Positions 38,701 through 47,762 are shown, counted from the stretch's first letter. The stretch: 64,000 bases of DNA from Acidobacteriota bacterium (GCA_003158745.1 PMLC01000079.1:1-64000), one strand, 5' to 3'. The notes: generated by a model not told the origin, from the letters alone. Numbers and translations: made by a program.

Positions 38701-38924
38701 GCCAGAAGCACGAGGGCGAGCGCCGGGAGGAGGGTCATCCCCTCGGCGGCATGGCGCCGCCAGCCGACCGGGGCGAGCCATCCCGACGGGACGATCGCGA
38801 GCCCGACGGAGAGTGCCGCCAGAAGGGACTCGATGGATGGAACTCCACCAGCTCCCACCATCACCCAGGCCAGTGCGGCGAACGCTACCGCGGGCAGACA
38901 CGCCTGCAACCGGCGACGCATCAT
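35715..38924 (-). CDS. Giant GT-C-like membrane glycosyltransferase candidate
   Basis: 1069 residues. A first block of many membrane helices (about residues 1-330) is followed by a soluble insert (about 335-470; SDGGLYIVEISLANASFLPQG), a second multi-helix block (about 480-970) and a C-terminal beta-rich domain (about 985-1069) resembling a carbohydrate-binding sandwich. The loop RSLAEDHDLDLSNNYDLQHHPEN in the second block looks like the acidic first loop of GT39/GT83 enzymes, so a lipid-linked-sugar transferase is likely but unproven. The tandem ATGs at 38924/38921 follow TATACT by seven bases. First gene of the operon. Confidence 0.75.
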   Translation of the reverse strand: MMRRRLQACLPAVAFAALAWVMVGAGGVPSIESLLAALSVGLAIVPSGWLAPVGWRRHAAEGMTLLPALALVLLADPTLRRMALPPLLVIAALATGAAALRIVARCDRPVIVVALALAVRLAGGLGLAGYPLWHDAVVVGAVTLVAGLAARVLSPRATLMIALLIGAAPLERALLPSLLGLAGVAVVFVAVASHSTWSDRLASAWSVGLIAVGLTVASLAPWGGIGLGQAVPAAGWILAAGGGAALIVTPLLPPALAGAAWLAVACLLGQPQPPPPDRQGLELTAASPEAVLPTSDGGLYIVEISLANASFLPQGSVVAVVRDIGPDVPIRVGIDTAEWAHERDDVRRVAAHVLPTAAAWRPAGYGKDSTWAVGGRSSWQLPRGARPRLVRSERLPPDVVVGVGAAGTSRPTPPRDWPLTSWILAAAVVVAVLQLAGRSWRSPAAFIPWALLTTLAIAARLPVSPLRLLAERHGVDLALAALLAAWLPAARAWLARGRTFATAAALLVPLAVATAHLMPPGVDAQYHLIVLRSLAEDHDLDLSNNYDLQHHPENSIYISSVFLHSPVLAFLLLPGYAAAGLPGALVVMALFGAGVVAAVTRGAGRLGLGRRRRALLVSALLTTYPLATFATQIWVEVPGALLAALALLCVGQPRPRIGVASLASFMATSLKTRLALATFPLPLVALVSRRRSRRELTVSLLVVGAMIAAGLAFGMLVYGHPLGPFRSLDSLLPRSLRQPLIVFFGLAFDAAGGLLYSAPLLALALLGSGRLWRQGGPGERGALLASALTVVALLSSPEWYGGGCPPVRYLVPLLPAMGLSAALVLRGTSRWRRLGLALLPAAFVVWWVMVTRPHLGFNPADGGSWLADALARRFAADARHLFPSFLRISTATFVAPVLIVIAGGLAILACGHHPGFARATAHLGASLWLVAGSVVVLTLWLRTDRVVEIEDPQIARIGGRLEPPPGTFSRWVLPNGWRVHDGEGVDVPLNLPNGARLRLEGWLEGAAQSGASLTVRWDGAAARPVPVAGAARGAVELPAPASGGHHRLGIVLAAPAGGEAVLDRIVVLP

Positions 38925-38931
38925 CGCGCCG

Positions 38932-38937
38932 AGTATA
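38932..38937 (-). promoter_or_regulatory. -10 element of the glycan operon (leaderless)
   Basis: TATACT on the minus strand, seven bases before ATG 38924, without a Shine-Dalgarno between. The -35 region is weak. Confidence 0.5.
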
Positions 38938-38958
38938 CGGTTTCGGACCGCTTCTCGG

Positions 38959-38987
38959 TTGACTCCCAGTTCGCAAAGCCCAACAAT
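38959..38987 (+). promoter_or_regulatory. serS promoter
   Basis: TTGACT (38959-38964), 17 bp, AACAAT (38982-38987). The serS ATG follows 20 nt later with GGAGGTCAGAC. Confidence 0.6.
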
Positions 38988-39007
38988 CCGGCGTCTGGAG
39001 GTCAGAC

Positions 39008-40291
39008 ATGCTGGCGCGAGAGCTCCTCCGCACCTCACCCGACCGCGTCCGGGCCGCTCTGGCGGCGCGGTGCAGCGACGCACCCTTGGAGCGGCTCCTG
39101 TCTGCCGACGTCAGTTGGCGGGAGGCCCAGGCCGAGCTGGAGGCGCTCAAGGCGGACCGCAACAGAGGGTCCAAGGAGGTGGGTGCCCTGTTTGCCTCCG
39201 GCCGCAGGGAGGAAGGCGAAGCACTGCGCGGCCGCATGGCGGCGCTCGGCGCAAAGATCGCGACCGCGGAGCAGGAGGCCGCAACGTTCGCGGACGAGGT
39301 AGCGGAACTCGAGCTCACCATCCCGAATCTCCCTCACGAGTCGGTGCCGGTAGGTCCGGACGAAACCGCGAACCGCGTGGAGCGCCGCTGGGGCGAGCCG
39401 CCGACGTTCGACTTCGAGCCGCAGGCGCACTGGGATCTGGGGCCCGCGCTCGGCATCCTTGACTTCGAGCGCGCCGCCAAGATCTCGGGCGCGCGGTTCG
39501 CGGTGCTGTGGGGCGTAGGCGCGGCTCTCGAGCGCGCGCTGGTGACCTTCATGCTTGACCTGCACCGTGGAAACGGCTACCGCGAGGTATACGTGCCGTT
39601 CATGGTCAACCGGCAGGCGCTGGTCGGAACCGGGCAGCTCCCCAAGTTCGAGGCCGATCTCTTCCGGGTCGAGGGCACGGACTACTTCCTGGTTCCGACC
39701 GCCGAGGTCCCGGTGACGAACCTGCACCGCGGCGAGATCCTGGCGGAAGAAACGCTCCCCCGCCGCTACTGCGCGTACACCCCATGTTTCCGGGCGGAAG
39801 CCGGGTCCCACGGCAGGGACGTGCGGGGCCTCTTCCGGCAGCACCAGTTCGACAAGGTCGAGCTGGTGCACCTCACCACACCGGAAACGAGCTACGCGGA
39901 ACTCGACGTGCTCACGCGTTCCGCCGAGCTGGTGCTGCAGAAGCTGGAACTCCCCTATAGGGTGATGACGTTGGCGACGGGGGACATGGGATTCTCCGCC
40001 GCCAAGACCCACGACATTGAGGTCTGGCTGCCCGGCCAGCAGTCCTACAGGGAGATCTCGTCGTGCTCCAACTGCGAGGACTTCCAGGCCCGTCGCACCG
40101 ACCTCAAGTTCCGGCCGGCTGGGGGCGGTAAGACCCGCCACCTTCACACGCTCAACGGGTCGGGGCTCGCGGTCGGGCGGACGCTCATTGCAATCCTGGA
40201 AAATTACCAGAGCGCGGATGGCACAGTGATCGTGCCAGAAGCTCTGCGTCCGTACCTTGGCGAGCTTGAGCGGCTCGCCCCGGAACGGTGA
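39008..40291 (+). CDS. serS: Seryl-tRNA synthetase
   Basis: Class II synthetase, 427 residues. The N-terminal antiparallel coiled coil (about residues 25-100) binds the long variable arm of tRNA-Ser. The catalytic core has [15 protein letters not shown], motif 2 [21 protein letters not shown] and motif 3 [19 protein letters not shown] strong Shine-Dalgarno (GGAGG) precedes the ATG. The gene is divergent from the glycan operon. Confidence 0.96.
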   Translation: MLARELLRTSPDRVRAALAARCSDAPLERLLSADVSWREAQAELEALKADRNRGSKEVGALFASGRREEGEALRGRMAALGAKIATAEQEAATFADEVAELELTIPNLPHESVPVGPDETANRVERRWGEPPTFDFEPQAHWDLGPALGILDFERAAKISGARFAVLWGVGAALERALVTFMLDLHRGNGYREVYVPFMVNRQALVGTGQLPKFEADLFRVEGTDYFLVPTAEVPVTNLHRGEILAEETLPRRYCAYTPCFRAEAGSHGRDVRGLFRQHQFDKVELVHLTTPETSYAELDVLTRSAELVLQKLELPYRVMTLATGDMGFSAAKTHDIEVWLPGQQSYREISSCSNCEDFQARRTDLKFRPAGGGKTRHLHTLNGSGLAVGRTLIAILENYQSADGTVIVPEALRPYLGELERLAPER

Positions 40292-40305
40292 AGGAGGGGG
40301 CGAAG

Positions 40306-40761
40306 ATGCTCGCAGCTACCTTGCTCGCAGCGGTCGCGGTGATGCCTCTCGGCCTTTGGCCGACCCAGACCGGCAGCGCGGCGGTCACGGTTCGCGACGT
40401 GGAGTTTTACCTTGTGGAACCCGAGGACGACTACTCGATCCTCGCGGTACAGACACTGGCCGCCCCGCTCCGGAAAGCCGAGGCCGGGGAGCTCCAGCGG
40501 TTGGCCGTGCTGGCGGCCAAGCTCGGCGCGGACGCCGTGCTGCTGCTGGGTGAGATGTCCGAGAGGGCCATCCCAAAGGACCTCAAGGCCCCTCTCTTGA
40601 CGAGCGGCCGCTTTTCGGTAGCCGTGTTCCTCGCCTTCGACCAGGCCGCGGGGTGGGAGGGAAGGCCTGCGGTTCCGAGCGCGAGCCATCGGAGGAGTCC
40701 CGGAGCCCACCGGCACGCTAGGCCGCCCGCCGCAGCACGGCTGTCGGCGGGCTTTCATTGA
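40306..40761 (+). CDS. Small exported protein of unknown function
   Basis: Unrecognised. ATG 40306 with AAGGAGG upstream gives 151 residues beginning with a signal-peptide-like MLAATLLAAVAVMPLGLWP. The middle (AGELQRLAVLAAKLGADAVLLLGEM) is like proteins that sort metal- or heme-related loci, but no family can be named. The tail from about residue 118 is rich in Arg, His, Pro and Ala and reads poorly, so the true end may be altered by a frameshift. The stop overlaps the ATG of the broken gene downstream. Confidence 0.6.
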   Translation: MLAATLLAAVAVMPLGLWPTQTGSAAVTVRDVEFYLVEPEDDYSILAVQTLAAPLRKAEAGELQRLAVLAAKLGADAVLLLGEMSERAIPKDLKAPLLTSGRFSVAVFLAFDQAAGWEGRPAVPSASHRRSPGAHRHARPPAAARLSAGFH

Positions 40762-42147
40762 TGGAAACGCCGCAGGCCGGCCACCCGACCGGGGGCGGAT
40801 GACCCGCGCGGCAGTTCGTCATCGTCGTCCTGATCGCCTTGCTTTTGCGGCTGGTGCCGGTGGCGTTCCACCGCTTTCGCCCGGAGCGCGTGCTGACGTT
40901 GGACTCGCCTCTCTACCTCGAGCTTGGCCGCAGCCTGCGGGAGCGTGGGACGTTTCAGCGCACCGGGCCGGAACGTGACGCCGCCGTCGAGAATCCGGGG
41001 CCGGTCGAGGTGTTCCGCACCCCCGGCTACCCTGTCTTCCTCGCCCTTCTCGGCGGGACGCCGCAGCGCGTCGCGATCGCGGTCTGCACGCAGATCGCGC
41101 TCGACGCGCTCGCGGCCGGGCTGGTCGTGGGTATCGCCGGGACCTTGATGCCGCGCCGGTGGGCGCTCATCGCGGGGCTGCTGTCGGCCGTCGACATCGG
41201 CCACATCGTCCATGCCAATCTGGTGATGACCGACACCGTGTTCGCAACGCTGCTCATGGCGGGCGTGTGGCTGCTCGTGCGCGGTTCGGCCGATCGCCCT
41301 CTCTCCTCGAGACTCATGGCGGGTCTGGCATTTTCCGCGGCGGCTGCAGTCCGTCCGGTAGGCGTGATGGCGTCCTTGGCGGGGGCGGCGTTTCTGGCGG
41401 CACGCCGGGAAGAGCGTCGGCGGATCGCCGTGTTCCTGCTCGCCGCACTCGCGTTTCCCGTCGCATGGACCGTTCGAAATGGCATCAGTGCCGGAGTCTG
41501 GGAGGTGAGCGACGCGGACGGCTACAACCTCTGCGTCGTGGCCGGCGCCAAGGTGAAGGCCGCCGCCGAGGGGATCCCCCGCAGCGAAGAGGCGCCTCGT
41601 CGAGCAGGTCGTGCGCGAGAGCCCGGGAGCGGACAACGCTTTGCGGAGCGCGGCGTTTCGCCGTGCGGGTGGCAGGTCATAAGCGCTCACCCGTCCGCGG
41701 CGGCGAAGGAAGCCGCCGTGTCTCTGGCCGAGTTTGCGCTGGCCGGGGAGCGACGCTACCTCCTCCGTCTGTTCGGCGTTGGCGACGGCAGCGAGACCTC
41801 CGCTGGCGTCGGCGAGGGCGACCGCAGCCCCCGAGCTCTCCTGGTCGGTCTCGGCCGGAGGCGAACAGGTCGAGGTCCTCGTCCTCCTGCTGCAGGCCGG
41901 CTGGAACCTCGTGCTGTGGGTCGCAGCGTTCGGCGGCGCCATCGAGCTTGCCAGGCGACGCAGCTGGCCGGAGCTGCTCCTGTTTGCGACGGCGATCGGC
42001 TACCAGACAGTGGCCTCCTTTGTGGTCGCGCACGGCAGGATGAGGGTACCGATCGTTGGCTTGCTGGCCGTTCTGGCCGCCCTCGGTCTCTCGCAGGCGA
42101 ACCGCCCTCGCGAAGGGGCCGAGAGTCACGCAGCAACGCGCGTGTGA
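40761..42147 (+). pseudogene. Broken GT39/ArnT-like membrane glycosyltransferase gene
   Basis: Homology-like reading needs several repairs. The frame starting METPQAGHPTGGG hits an in-frame TGA at 40800-40802, then continues PARQFVIVVLIALLLRLVP...TLDSPLYLELG with membrane helices to about 41565. It moves to the +1 frame (KRRLVEQVVRESPGADNALRSAAFRRA) near 41580, back near 41665 (QVISAHPSAAAKEAAVSLAEFAL), and again to the other frame between about 41790 and 41865 (VEVLVLLLQAGWNLVLWVAAFGG...), ending at 42147. The predicted protein resembles dolichyl-phosphate-mannose transferase-type GT-C enzymes. Either recent decay or clustered sequence errors. Confidence 0.75.
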
Positions 42148-42239
42148 GAGCCTCGTTCAACGAGCCAACGGGAGGGCATTCGCGAAGAACCTCGCCCCAG
42201 GGTTCGCCCCCGTTTCTCTCTCGGGTCGTCGCGCCGGTC

Positions 42240-42722
42240 TCACGGCCTCTCGTTGAGGCCGAGCCGCTCGCGCATCTGGCCGATGTGATCAGTGTCGTGG
42301 GCGAGCATGATCGCAACCAGATCCGCGATGGTGACCTCCCGCCGCAACGGGTGCAGGCCGACCCGCTCGAGATCCTCGGCCGAGCAGGAGGCGAGCAACT
42401 CGATCGTCTCCCCGCGGCGGTTGCGGAAGCGTTCCAGGGCCAATGCCGGCGACCATGCGAGGTAGCGGGCGCGCTCGGCGAGCGCGCTCTGCTCAAGGAC
42501 CGGCAAAGACGGCCGATCGGCGCTCATGATCAGGCGAACCCGCAGGCCGAAGACGAGCTCGGCATCGGCGAGATGAGCGAGGACCTCGATGGGCGCCCAC
42601 TCGGCCGAGCGGTGTCGCACCACCCACCGGCTCGGATCGGACGAGCGAAGCAACTCGGCCGCCCTGACTGGTGTCGCAGCGAGCGCCTTGATCTGCAGCA
42701 GAGCCTCGAGCAAATCGGCCAC
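42240..42722 (-). CDS. DinB-family protein
   Basis: The 160-residue four-helix-bundle protein of the DinB/YfiT superfamily has the metal-binding histidines in EVLAHLADAE and AHDTDHIGQM. These proteins often act as metal-dependent thiol transferases or related enzymes; the substrate is unknown. The GTG start (42722) lies 10 nt behind TACAAT. It is divergent from the OPT transporter. Confidence 0.88.
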   Translation of the reverse strand: MADLLEALLQIKALAATPVRAAELLRSSDPSRWVVRHRSAEWAPIEVLAHLADAELVFGLRVRLIMSADRPSLPVLEQSALAERARYLAWSPALALERFRNRRGETIELLASCSAEDLERVGLHPLRREVTIADLVAIMLAHDTDHIGQMRERLGLNERP

Positions 42723-42732
42723 GATGGTCGCA

Positions 42733-42738
42733 ATTGTA
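42733..42738 (-). promoter_or_regulatory. dinB-family gene -10 element
   Basis: TACAAT on the minus strand, 10 nt before the GTG start; no Shine-Dalgarno. Near-leaderless geometry. Confidence 0.45.
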
Positions 42739-42770
42739 GGCGCGTCCCGCTGCGGGAGCCGGACCTCCGC

Positions 42771-42776
42771 TACAAT
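42771..42776 (+). promoter_or_regulatory. OPT transporter gene -10 element (leaderless)
   Basis: TACAAT, eight bases before ATG 42785, with no Shine-Dalgarno. It is back to back with the minus-strand TACAAT at 42738-42733. Confidence 0.5.
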
Positions 42777-42784
42777 CGGCGGCC

Positions 42785-44827
42785 ATGGACACCCCCGAGA
42801 CGCCGCAGCTCATCCCCGGTCTCCCCGAGAACGCCTACCGTCCCTTGAGACCAGGAGAGAAATACGAGCCGCTGATTGCACCCGAGCGGATCGTGCCGGA
42901 GGTCACGACTCGGTCGATCGTCCTCGGCCTCTTCATGACGGTGCTGTTCTCCGCGGCCGCCGCCTACATCGCGCTCAAGCTCGGCCAGGGGATCGAAACC
43001 GCCATCCCAATCGCAATCCTCGCGGTCGGCTGCTCGGCTCTGCTGGGCGCGGCGGGCCGGCGCCCGTCGACGATGCTCGAGAACCTTCAGGTCGCGACGC
43101 TCGGGGCCACGGCCGGGATCGTGGTCGGCGGTTCGGTGTTCGTCATGCCGGCGATCTTCGTCCTCGGGCTCGAGGGACGGTCGGGGTTCATGCAGATCTT
43201 CCTGGTTCCGTTCCTGGGAGCGGTGCTGGGGGTTCTCTTCCTGATCCCGTTCCGCCGCTACTTCGTCGCCGAGATGCACGGCAAGCTGCCGTTCCCCGAG
43301 GCCACTGCCACGACTGAGATCCTCGTCACGGGCGAGAAGGGCGGCAAAGCCGCGGGCGTGCTCCTGGGATCGATGGGCCTCGGGTTCGTGCTTGACTACC
43401 TTGCCGCCGGCTTTGAGGCGTGGCGGGATACCTTCTCGACCGCGATCGTTCCGGCGTTCGATGCCGCGACCAACCGGCTCAAGGCGATTTTCGCCCTTAA
43501 TACCTCGGCTGCGGTCATGGGACTCGGGTACATCATCGGTGTCCGGTATGCGGCGATCATCTGCGCCGGGTCGTTTCTGTCGTACTGGGTGCTGGTTCCG
43601 CTCGTCGCCCGCATCGGTGCCCAGGTGCCGGGCGGGTTGTTCCCCGGCATGCCGCCTGTCTCGGGGTTGGACGCCGAGGGCATTTTCGGGAACTACGTGC
43701 GTCTGATCGGCATCGGAGGGATCTTCGCCGCCGGCCTGATCTCGATCGCCAAGATGAGCCCGGTGATCGTACAAGCGCTGCGCACCGTGTTCAAAGAACT
43801 GACGCGCCTGAAGGCCGGTGGTGCCGCCGAGTCGCTGCCTCGAACCGACCGCGACGTGCCGATGGCCACCGTGGCCCTCCTCACCGCGGTCACCGCCGTG
43901 GCGATCGGGGTCTACTTCCGGTTCGTGGTCCTGGTCGGGGTGCCGGGCGCCACCGGCAAGGCGCTGATCGCACTCGCCCTGACGCTTGTGATCTCGTTCC
44001 TGTTCGCGGCCGTGTCGGCGTGGGCTGTGGCGATGATCTCGATCACACCTGTCTCGGGGATGACCCTCACCACCCTGATCGTGGCGGCCGTGATCCTGGT
44101 GCGCCTCGGTATGTCGGGCGGACAGGGGATGCTGGCCACGCTGCTGATCGGCGGGGTGGTGTGCACCGCGCTCTCGATGACCGGCTCGATGGTGACGCTG
44201 ATGAAGATCGGCTACTGGGTGGGTGGAACGCCGCGTCGGATCCAGTGGTCGCTCATCGGCGGGGCCGCGCTCGCCTCGCTCACCGTGACGGCCGTGATGC
44301 TGCTCTTCGCCCACACGGACGGGTACGTGCTGTCCGCCGCTCACCCGAGGCCGTTACCGGCGCCTCAGGCCAACGCAATGGCGGCCGTGGCGCGCTCGAT
44401 GATGGGGTCGGCCGAAGCGCCGTGGTTCCTCTACGGCCTCGGCGCGGTGATCGCCGTCGTGGTCGAGTTGGTGGGCGTCTCCGGTCTCGCCTTCGCGCTC
44501 GGAATGTACCTCCCGATGGACCTCAACACGCCGCTCCTCGTCGGCGCGATCGTGGCGTGGTTCGTCAAGCGCTCGGCCTCCGGCGACGGTGCGCTCGAGA
44601 AAGCTCGCGGCGACCGCGGCACGCTCGTGGCGTCCGGACTGATCGCCGGCGGGGCGCTCGCCGGCGTGTTCAAGGGCGCGATGGACGCGCTCCAGGACCG
44701 CCTCCACCTTCACCTGATTCACCATTTCGAGAACACAAGCTGGGGAGGAAACTGGCTCGGCCTGGCCGTTTTCGTCGCACTCGGTCTCGGCATCTTCCTG
44801 GATGCTCGCCGAGCCAGAGTCAGTTGA
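42785..44827 (+). CDS. OPT-family oligopeptide transporter
   Basis: The 680-residue protein has about 15 membrane segments. The N-terminus with PEVTTRSIVLGLFMTVLFSAAAAYIALKLGQGIETAIPIAI and the segment KLPFPEATATTEILVTGEKGG are typical of the bacterial OPT group. It is thought to import peptides or metal-siderophore-like compounds by proton symport; the true substrate is unknown. It stands alone, between dinB (divergent) and the barrel-protein gene (convergent, 79 bp away). Confidence 0.93.
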   Translation: MDTPETPQLIPGLPENAYRPLRPGEKYEPLIAPERIVPEVTTRSIVLGLFMTVLFSAAAAYIALKLGQGIETAIPIAILAVGCSALLGAAGRRPSTMLENLQVATLGATAGIVVGGSVFVMPAIFVLGLEGRSGFMQIFLVPFLGAVLGVLFLIPFRRYFVAEMHGKLPFPEATATTEILVTGEKGGKAAGVLLGSMGLGFVLDYLAAGFEAWRDTFSTAIVPAFDAATNRLKAIFALNTSAAVMGLGYIIGVRYAAIICAGSFLSYWVLVPLVARIGAQVPGGLFPGMPPVSGLDAEGIFGNYVRLIGIGGIFAAGLISIAKMSPVIVQALRTVFKELTRLKAGGAAESLPRTDRDVPMATVALLTAVTAVAIGVYFRFVVLVGVPGATGKALIALALTLVISFLFAAVSAWAVAMISITPVSGMTLTTLIVAAVILVRLGMSGGQGMLATLLIGGVVCTALSMTGSMVTLMKIGYWVGGTPRRIQWSLIGGAALASLTVTAVMLLFAHTDGYVLSAAHPRPLPAPQANAMAAVARSMMGSAEAPWFLYGLGAVIAVVVELVGVSGLAFALGMYLPMDLNTPLLVGAIVAWFVKRSASGDGALEKARGDRGTLVASGLIAGGALAGVFKGAMDALQDRLHLHLIHHFENTSWGGNWLGLAVFVALGLGIFLDARRARVS

Positions 44828-44906
44828 GGGTATCGCCGGCACTGCCGGCCGCCGTCGCGGACCACCTACCACGGCCTTTCTGTGCCCGGTGCCCTGCGCC
44901 CTGTCT

Positions 44907-47750
44907 CTAGAACTGGAACCCTATCCAGAACGACGTCTGGTTGCTCTTGTCCAGAGTGTGTTTGAAGTCCCACTGCTTCGAGAAATCCCAGTTGACCGGC
45001 AACCCAAAGAGGTCGAGCGACAGCCCGAAGCCGTAGGAGGAGACGCAATCCTGCAGCTGACTGTTGTTGACGCACCGGAAGGGCTGCTGGTACCCCGGGT
45101 AGTCCCACCAGGCGCCGCCCACGTCGAGGAAAAAGCGACCGCGCATCTCCGTGAGGTGCAACCATGGAAGCACGAGATGGTCAACAAGCGGGAAGCGCCA
45201 CTCGCTGTTGAGGTAGAACGCGTGGTTTCCAACCACTGAGGCGTAATCAAAACCCCTCAGGGTGTCGAGTCCGCCGAAGTAGAAAATGGAGGGCTGATTT
45301 CCGGAGGCGGAGGCCACGTGCAAACGAAACGCCAGCTCGTTCCGGCGGGAGAGCGGCACGTACTGGCGGCCGTCGAACACGATGTCCCTGCTGAGAACAC
45401 CGCCGCCGCTCCCGTTGAGAGCGAACGTATAGCTGAGTTGGTAGCGATTGCCGCCGTGAGGGCCGTAGTCCTGCCAAAACGTCGTGTCCCCAGTGAAGCT
45501 CGCCTGTACGAAGGGGATCTTGTTCTGGATCGAAGAAAAGGCCAGCTGGCCGTTCTGGTCGAGGAACGGGTAGTCCTGCTCCTGGTCGATATAGCCGACT
45601 GCACCTTCGACGCGATAGTAGAGCGAAAGCGGGTACGCCGTAAACAATGCGAACCCAGTTTGACGGGCGAGCCGCTGGCGCTGGATGTTGTCCTCGGCGG
45701 TAGTCGCGTAGACGTAGTAGGAACGGTTGTCGAAAACGCTCACGCCCCACTCAACACGCTTCGAAAGATCCACATAGGACAGGTTGAAGTTCGAGAAGCT
45801 GCTTTCCGAGGCCAGTAGAATGTCAAGGCGCCGGTCGCCGTAGTTGTCTGCGAACGACAGGTACGTCTGGGAAATCACGGTGTTGTCGCTATTGACGCCG
45901 ACGAGCACACTGGCGTTGTCGACGAAGAGCTTGTGCTTCTTCACCGGCTCAATCTTGTCCTTGCTGATGGCGACGGTGACGGAGGGGACGTACGGAAGCC
46001 TCTCCTTCACGACGGCCGGAGCCTCCTCCTTGCCGGAAGACTTGCCCTGGAGAGGGTCGGTGACGTACAGCCATTCGCGCCCCTTGCTGAACGCCTGGTA
46101 GACGACGCGTTCGCCGTCGCGCGTCGGGACTGCCACCGGGTTGAGCGCCGACCCGACCACCCTGGTGAGACGAAAGAGATCGCGGGTTGCCAGGTCCAGC
46201 GCGTAAATATCGGAGATGCCCTGATCGCGGTCCGAGGAAAAGTACAGTCTCTTGCCGTCGCGGGAGAAGCAGGCGCCCTCGTCGTTTCCGGGTCCAAAGG
46301 TCAGCTGGTGGCGCTCGGTGGGGTTTTCGAGGGAGATCTCGAACAGCTTGGCGTTCTCGGCGCTTTCGGAACTGTAAACGATGCTCTTCCCGTCGGCGGT
46401 GAAAACCGGGGCGGAGTCGTATGCATCGTCGTTCGTGAGGTTGGTGATCTTCTCCGAATCGAGGTCGAGCACGTAGATGTCGGCGCGGCCATTGGCCACA
46501 GCGTGGAACGCAATCGTCTTCCCGTCCGGCGAGTACGCTGGCTCCATTGGCTGATCGACCGCGATGGGGATCTCTCGGGCGATCCCGCCCTTGAGCGCGT
46601 TGAGCAGGAGAAGAAAGCGCCCGCGCTCGTGGCGCGCGAACACGGCGACGCGGTCGCCGTCCGGCGAAAACGACAGGTCACGCCCACGATCGGGACCAAC
46701 GGTCAGCATCTGCGCGACCAGGTACTGGTAACGAGTGGTCTCGCCGGGTGTCAGGTTGCGGAATAGCGACCGGTTGGGGACGCCGAGCAGGACGACGTCC
46801 GCGTCTTCCTTGTAGGTGGAGAACGCAGCCAGGATGTCGCCCGACGGTGAAGCGACAGGCGAAGTCTCGTACGGGCGGGTCCCTTCGGGGGCTCTGAAAG
46901 CCGGGCCGAACTCCCGCGGGTCGCTGCGGTCCGCTATGAGCGGCTGATAGTACTTTCTCAGCCAGGCACGGAAACGGCTGTCGAACTCCTCGACGTCGAG
47001 GTCGAACGCGCGCTTGATGGACTTCTGCATACCCCCGCCGAGGTTGCTGCGGAACTCGAAAACGAAGTCGCGTAACCCCTCCCCTCCCCATTCGGACTCG
47101 ACGAACTGGAACACCATGTGGCCGAAGCGGTACGCGAAGTAGCCGTAGACATTGTCGTTCACCGACGGAACGCGGTCGGAGGCGACCGCGTCCCGCATGA
47201 ACGCCCGGGCGCTGGCGTCCTCGTCGTTGCCCATGTAGGAGGCCATCCCCTCCATGAACCACTGCGGCGCGCGGCTGGAGAGTGCCTTGCCCAGTCTCCC
47301 CTGGTAGAGGATCTCGAACTGAAAAACGTGGGTCAACTCGTGCTGGATCAGCTTCTGGAGTTGCTCGTCGGGAAGGTCAACCGGCAGCACCATGCGGTTG
47401 CGCGACGGCACCGCGAACGCCCCCACGCCCTCCGGGATGAACTCGACCAGGACGTTGGTCTGCTCGAACTCCGCATGGGTCGCGTAAGCGATGAGCGGAA
47501 TCGGGTTCTTGACCTGGAAATTGAGGCGTCGGGCGAGCTCGTCGTAGGCACTTTCGGCGAACGACGCGACTTTCGGCAGCGACGGCTCGACCCTGTCGTA
47601 GAAGGAGATCCGGAAATGCGGCGTCGGGTAGACCTTCCAGTTGAATCTGTCGTAGCGGATCTTGTTCTTGCCGAAGAACGTGTAGTCCTGAGCCTGGCCC
47701 AGTGTGGCCACAAAAAGCGCCACCATGGGGACGAAGAAACGAGGCCTCAT
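44907..47750 (-). CDS. Peptidase-MA / PD40 propeller / outer-membrane barrel protein
   Basis: 947 residues in three parts. After a signal peptide (MRPRFFVPMVALFVATLGQAQ), residues about 25-275 form a gluzincin-like domain with HELTHVFQFEILY and, downstream, PQWFMEGMASYM supplying a possible third ligand. Residues about 290-590 are PD40/TolB-like beta-propeller repeats (FSPDGDRVAVFAR, YSPDGKTIAFHA, FTADGKSIVYSS, FSRDGKRLYFSS). The C-terminal third resembles an Omp85/BamA surface-antigen barrel (GGLDTLRGFDYASV, terminal WIGFQF with the final Phe). It is likely an outer-membrane protein with a periplasmic enzyme-like part. GAGGGGAGGG precedes the ATG. Confidence 0.88.
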   Translation of the reverse strand: MRPRFFVPMVALFVATLGQAQDYTFFGKNKIRYDRFNWKVYPTPHFRISFYDRVEPSLPKVASFAESAYDELARRLNFQVKNPIPLIAYATHAEFEQTNVLVEFIPEGVGAFAVPSRNRMVLPVDLPDEQLQKLIQHELTHVFQFEILYQGRLGKALSSRAPQWFMEGMASYMGNDEDASARAFMRDAVASDRVPSVNDNVYGYFAYRFGHMVFQFVESEWGGEGLRDFVFEFRSNLGGGMQKSIKRAFDLDVEEFDSRFRAWLRKYYQPLIADRSDPREFGPAFRAPEGTRPYETSPVASPSGDILAAFSTYKEDADVVLLGVPNRSLFRNLTPGETTRYQYLVAQMLTVGPDRGRDLSFSPDGDRVAVFARHERGRFLLLLNALKGGIAREIPIAVDQPMEPAYSPDGKTIAFHAVANGRADIYVLDLDSEKITNLTNDDAYDSAPVFTADGKSIVYSSESAENAKLFEISLENPTERHQLTFGPGNDEGACFSRDGKRLYFSSDRDQGISDIYALDLATRDLFRLTRVVGSALNPVAVPTRDGERVVYQAFSKGREWLYVTDPLQGKSSGKEEAPAVVKERLPYVPSVTVAISKDKIEPVKKHKLFVDNASVLVGVNSDNTVISQTYLSFADNYGDRRLDILLASESSFSNFNLSYVDLSKRVEWGVSVFDNRSYYVYATTAEDNIQRQRLARQTGFALFTAYPLSLYYRVEGAVGYIDQEQDYPFLDQNGQLAFSSIQNKIPFVQASFTGDTTFWQDYGPHGGNRYQLSYTFALNGSGGGVLSRDIVFDGRQYVPLSRRNELAFRLHVASASGNQPSIFYFGGLDTLRGFDYASVVGNHAFYLNSEWRFPLVDHLVLPWLHLTEMRGRFFLDVGGAWWDYPGYQQPFRCVNNSQLQDCVSSYGFGLSLDLFGLPVNWDFSKQWDFKHTLDKSNQTSFWIGFQF

Positions 47751-47762
47751 CGAGCCCTCCCC

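Noticed and set aside
38925-39007. T-box or other riboswitch upstream of serS
   Set aside because: The spacer is only about 80 bp, holds two promoters and lacks the T-box sequence or a specifier stem.
44828-44906. Degenerate GTGCCCGGTGCCCTGCGCCCTG tract as a tandem repeat
   Set aside because: Only two to three imperfect units; too short to call a repeat array.
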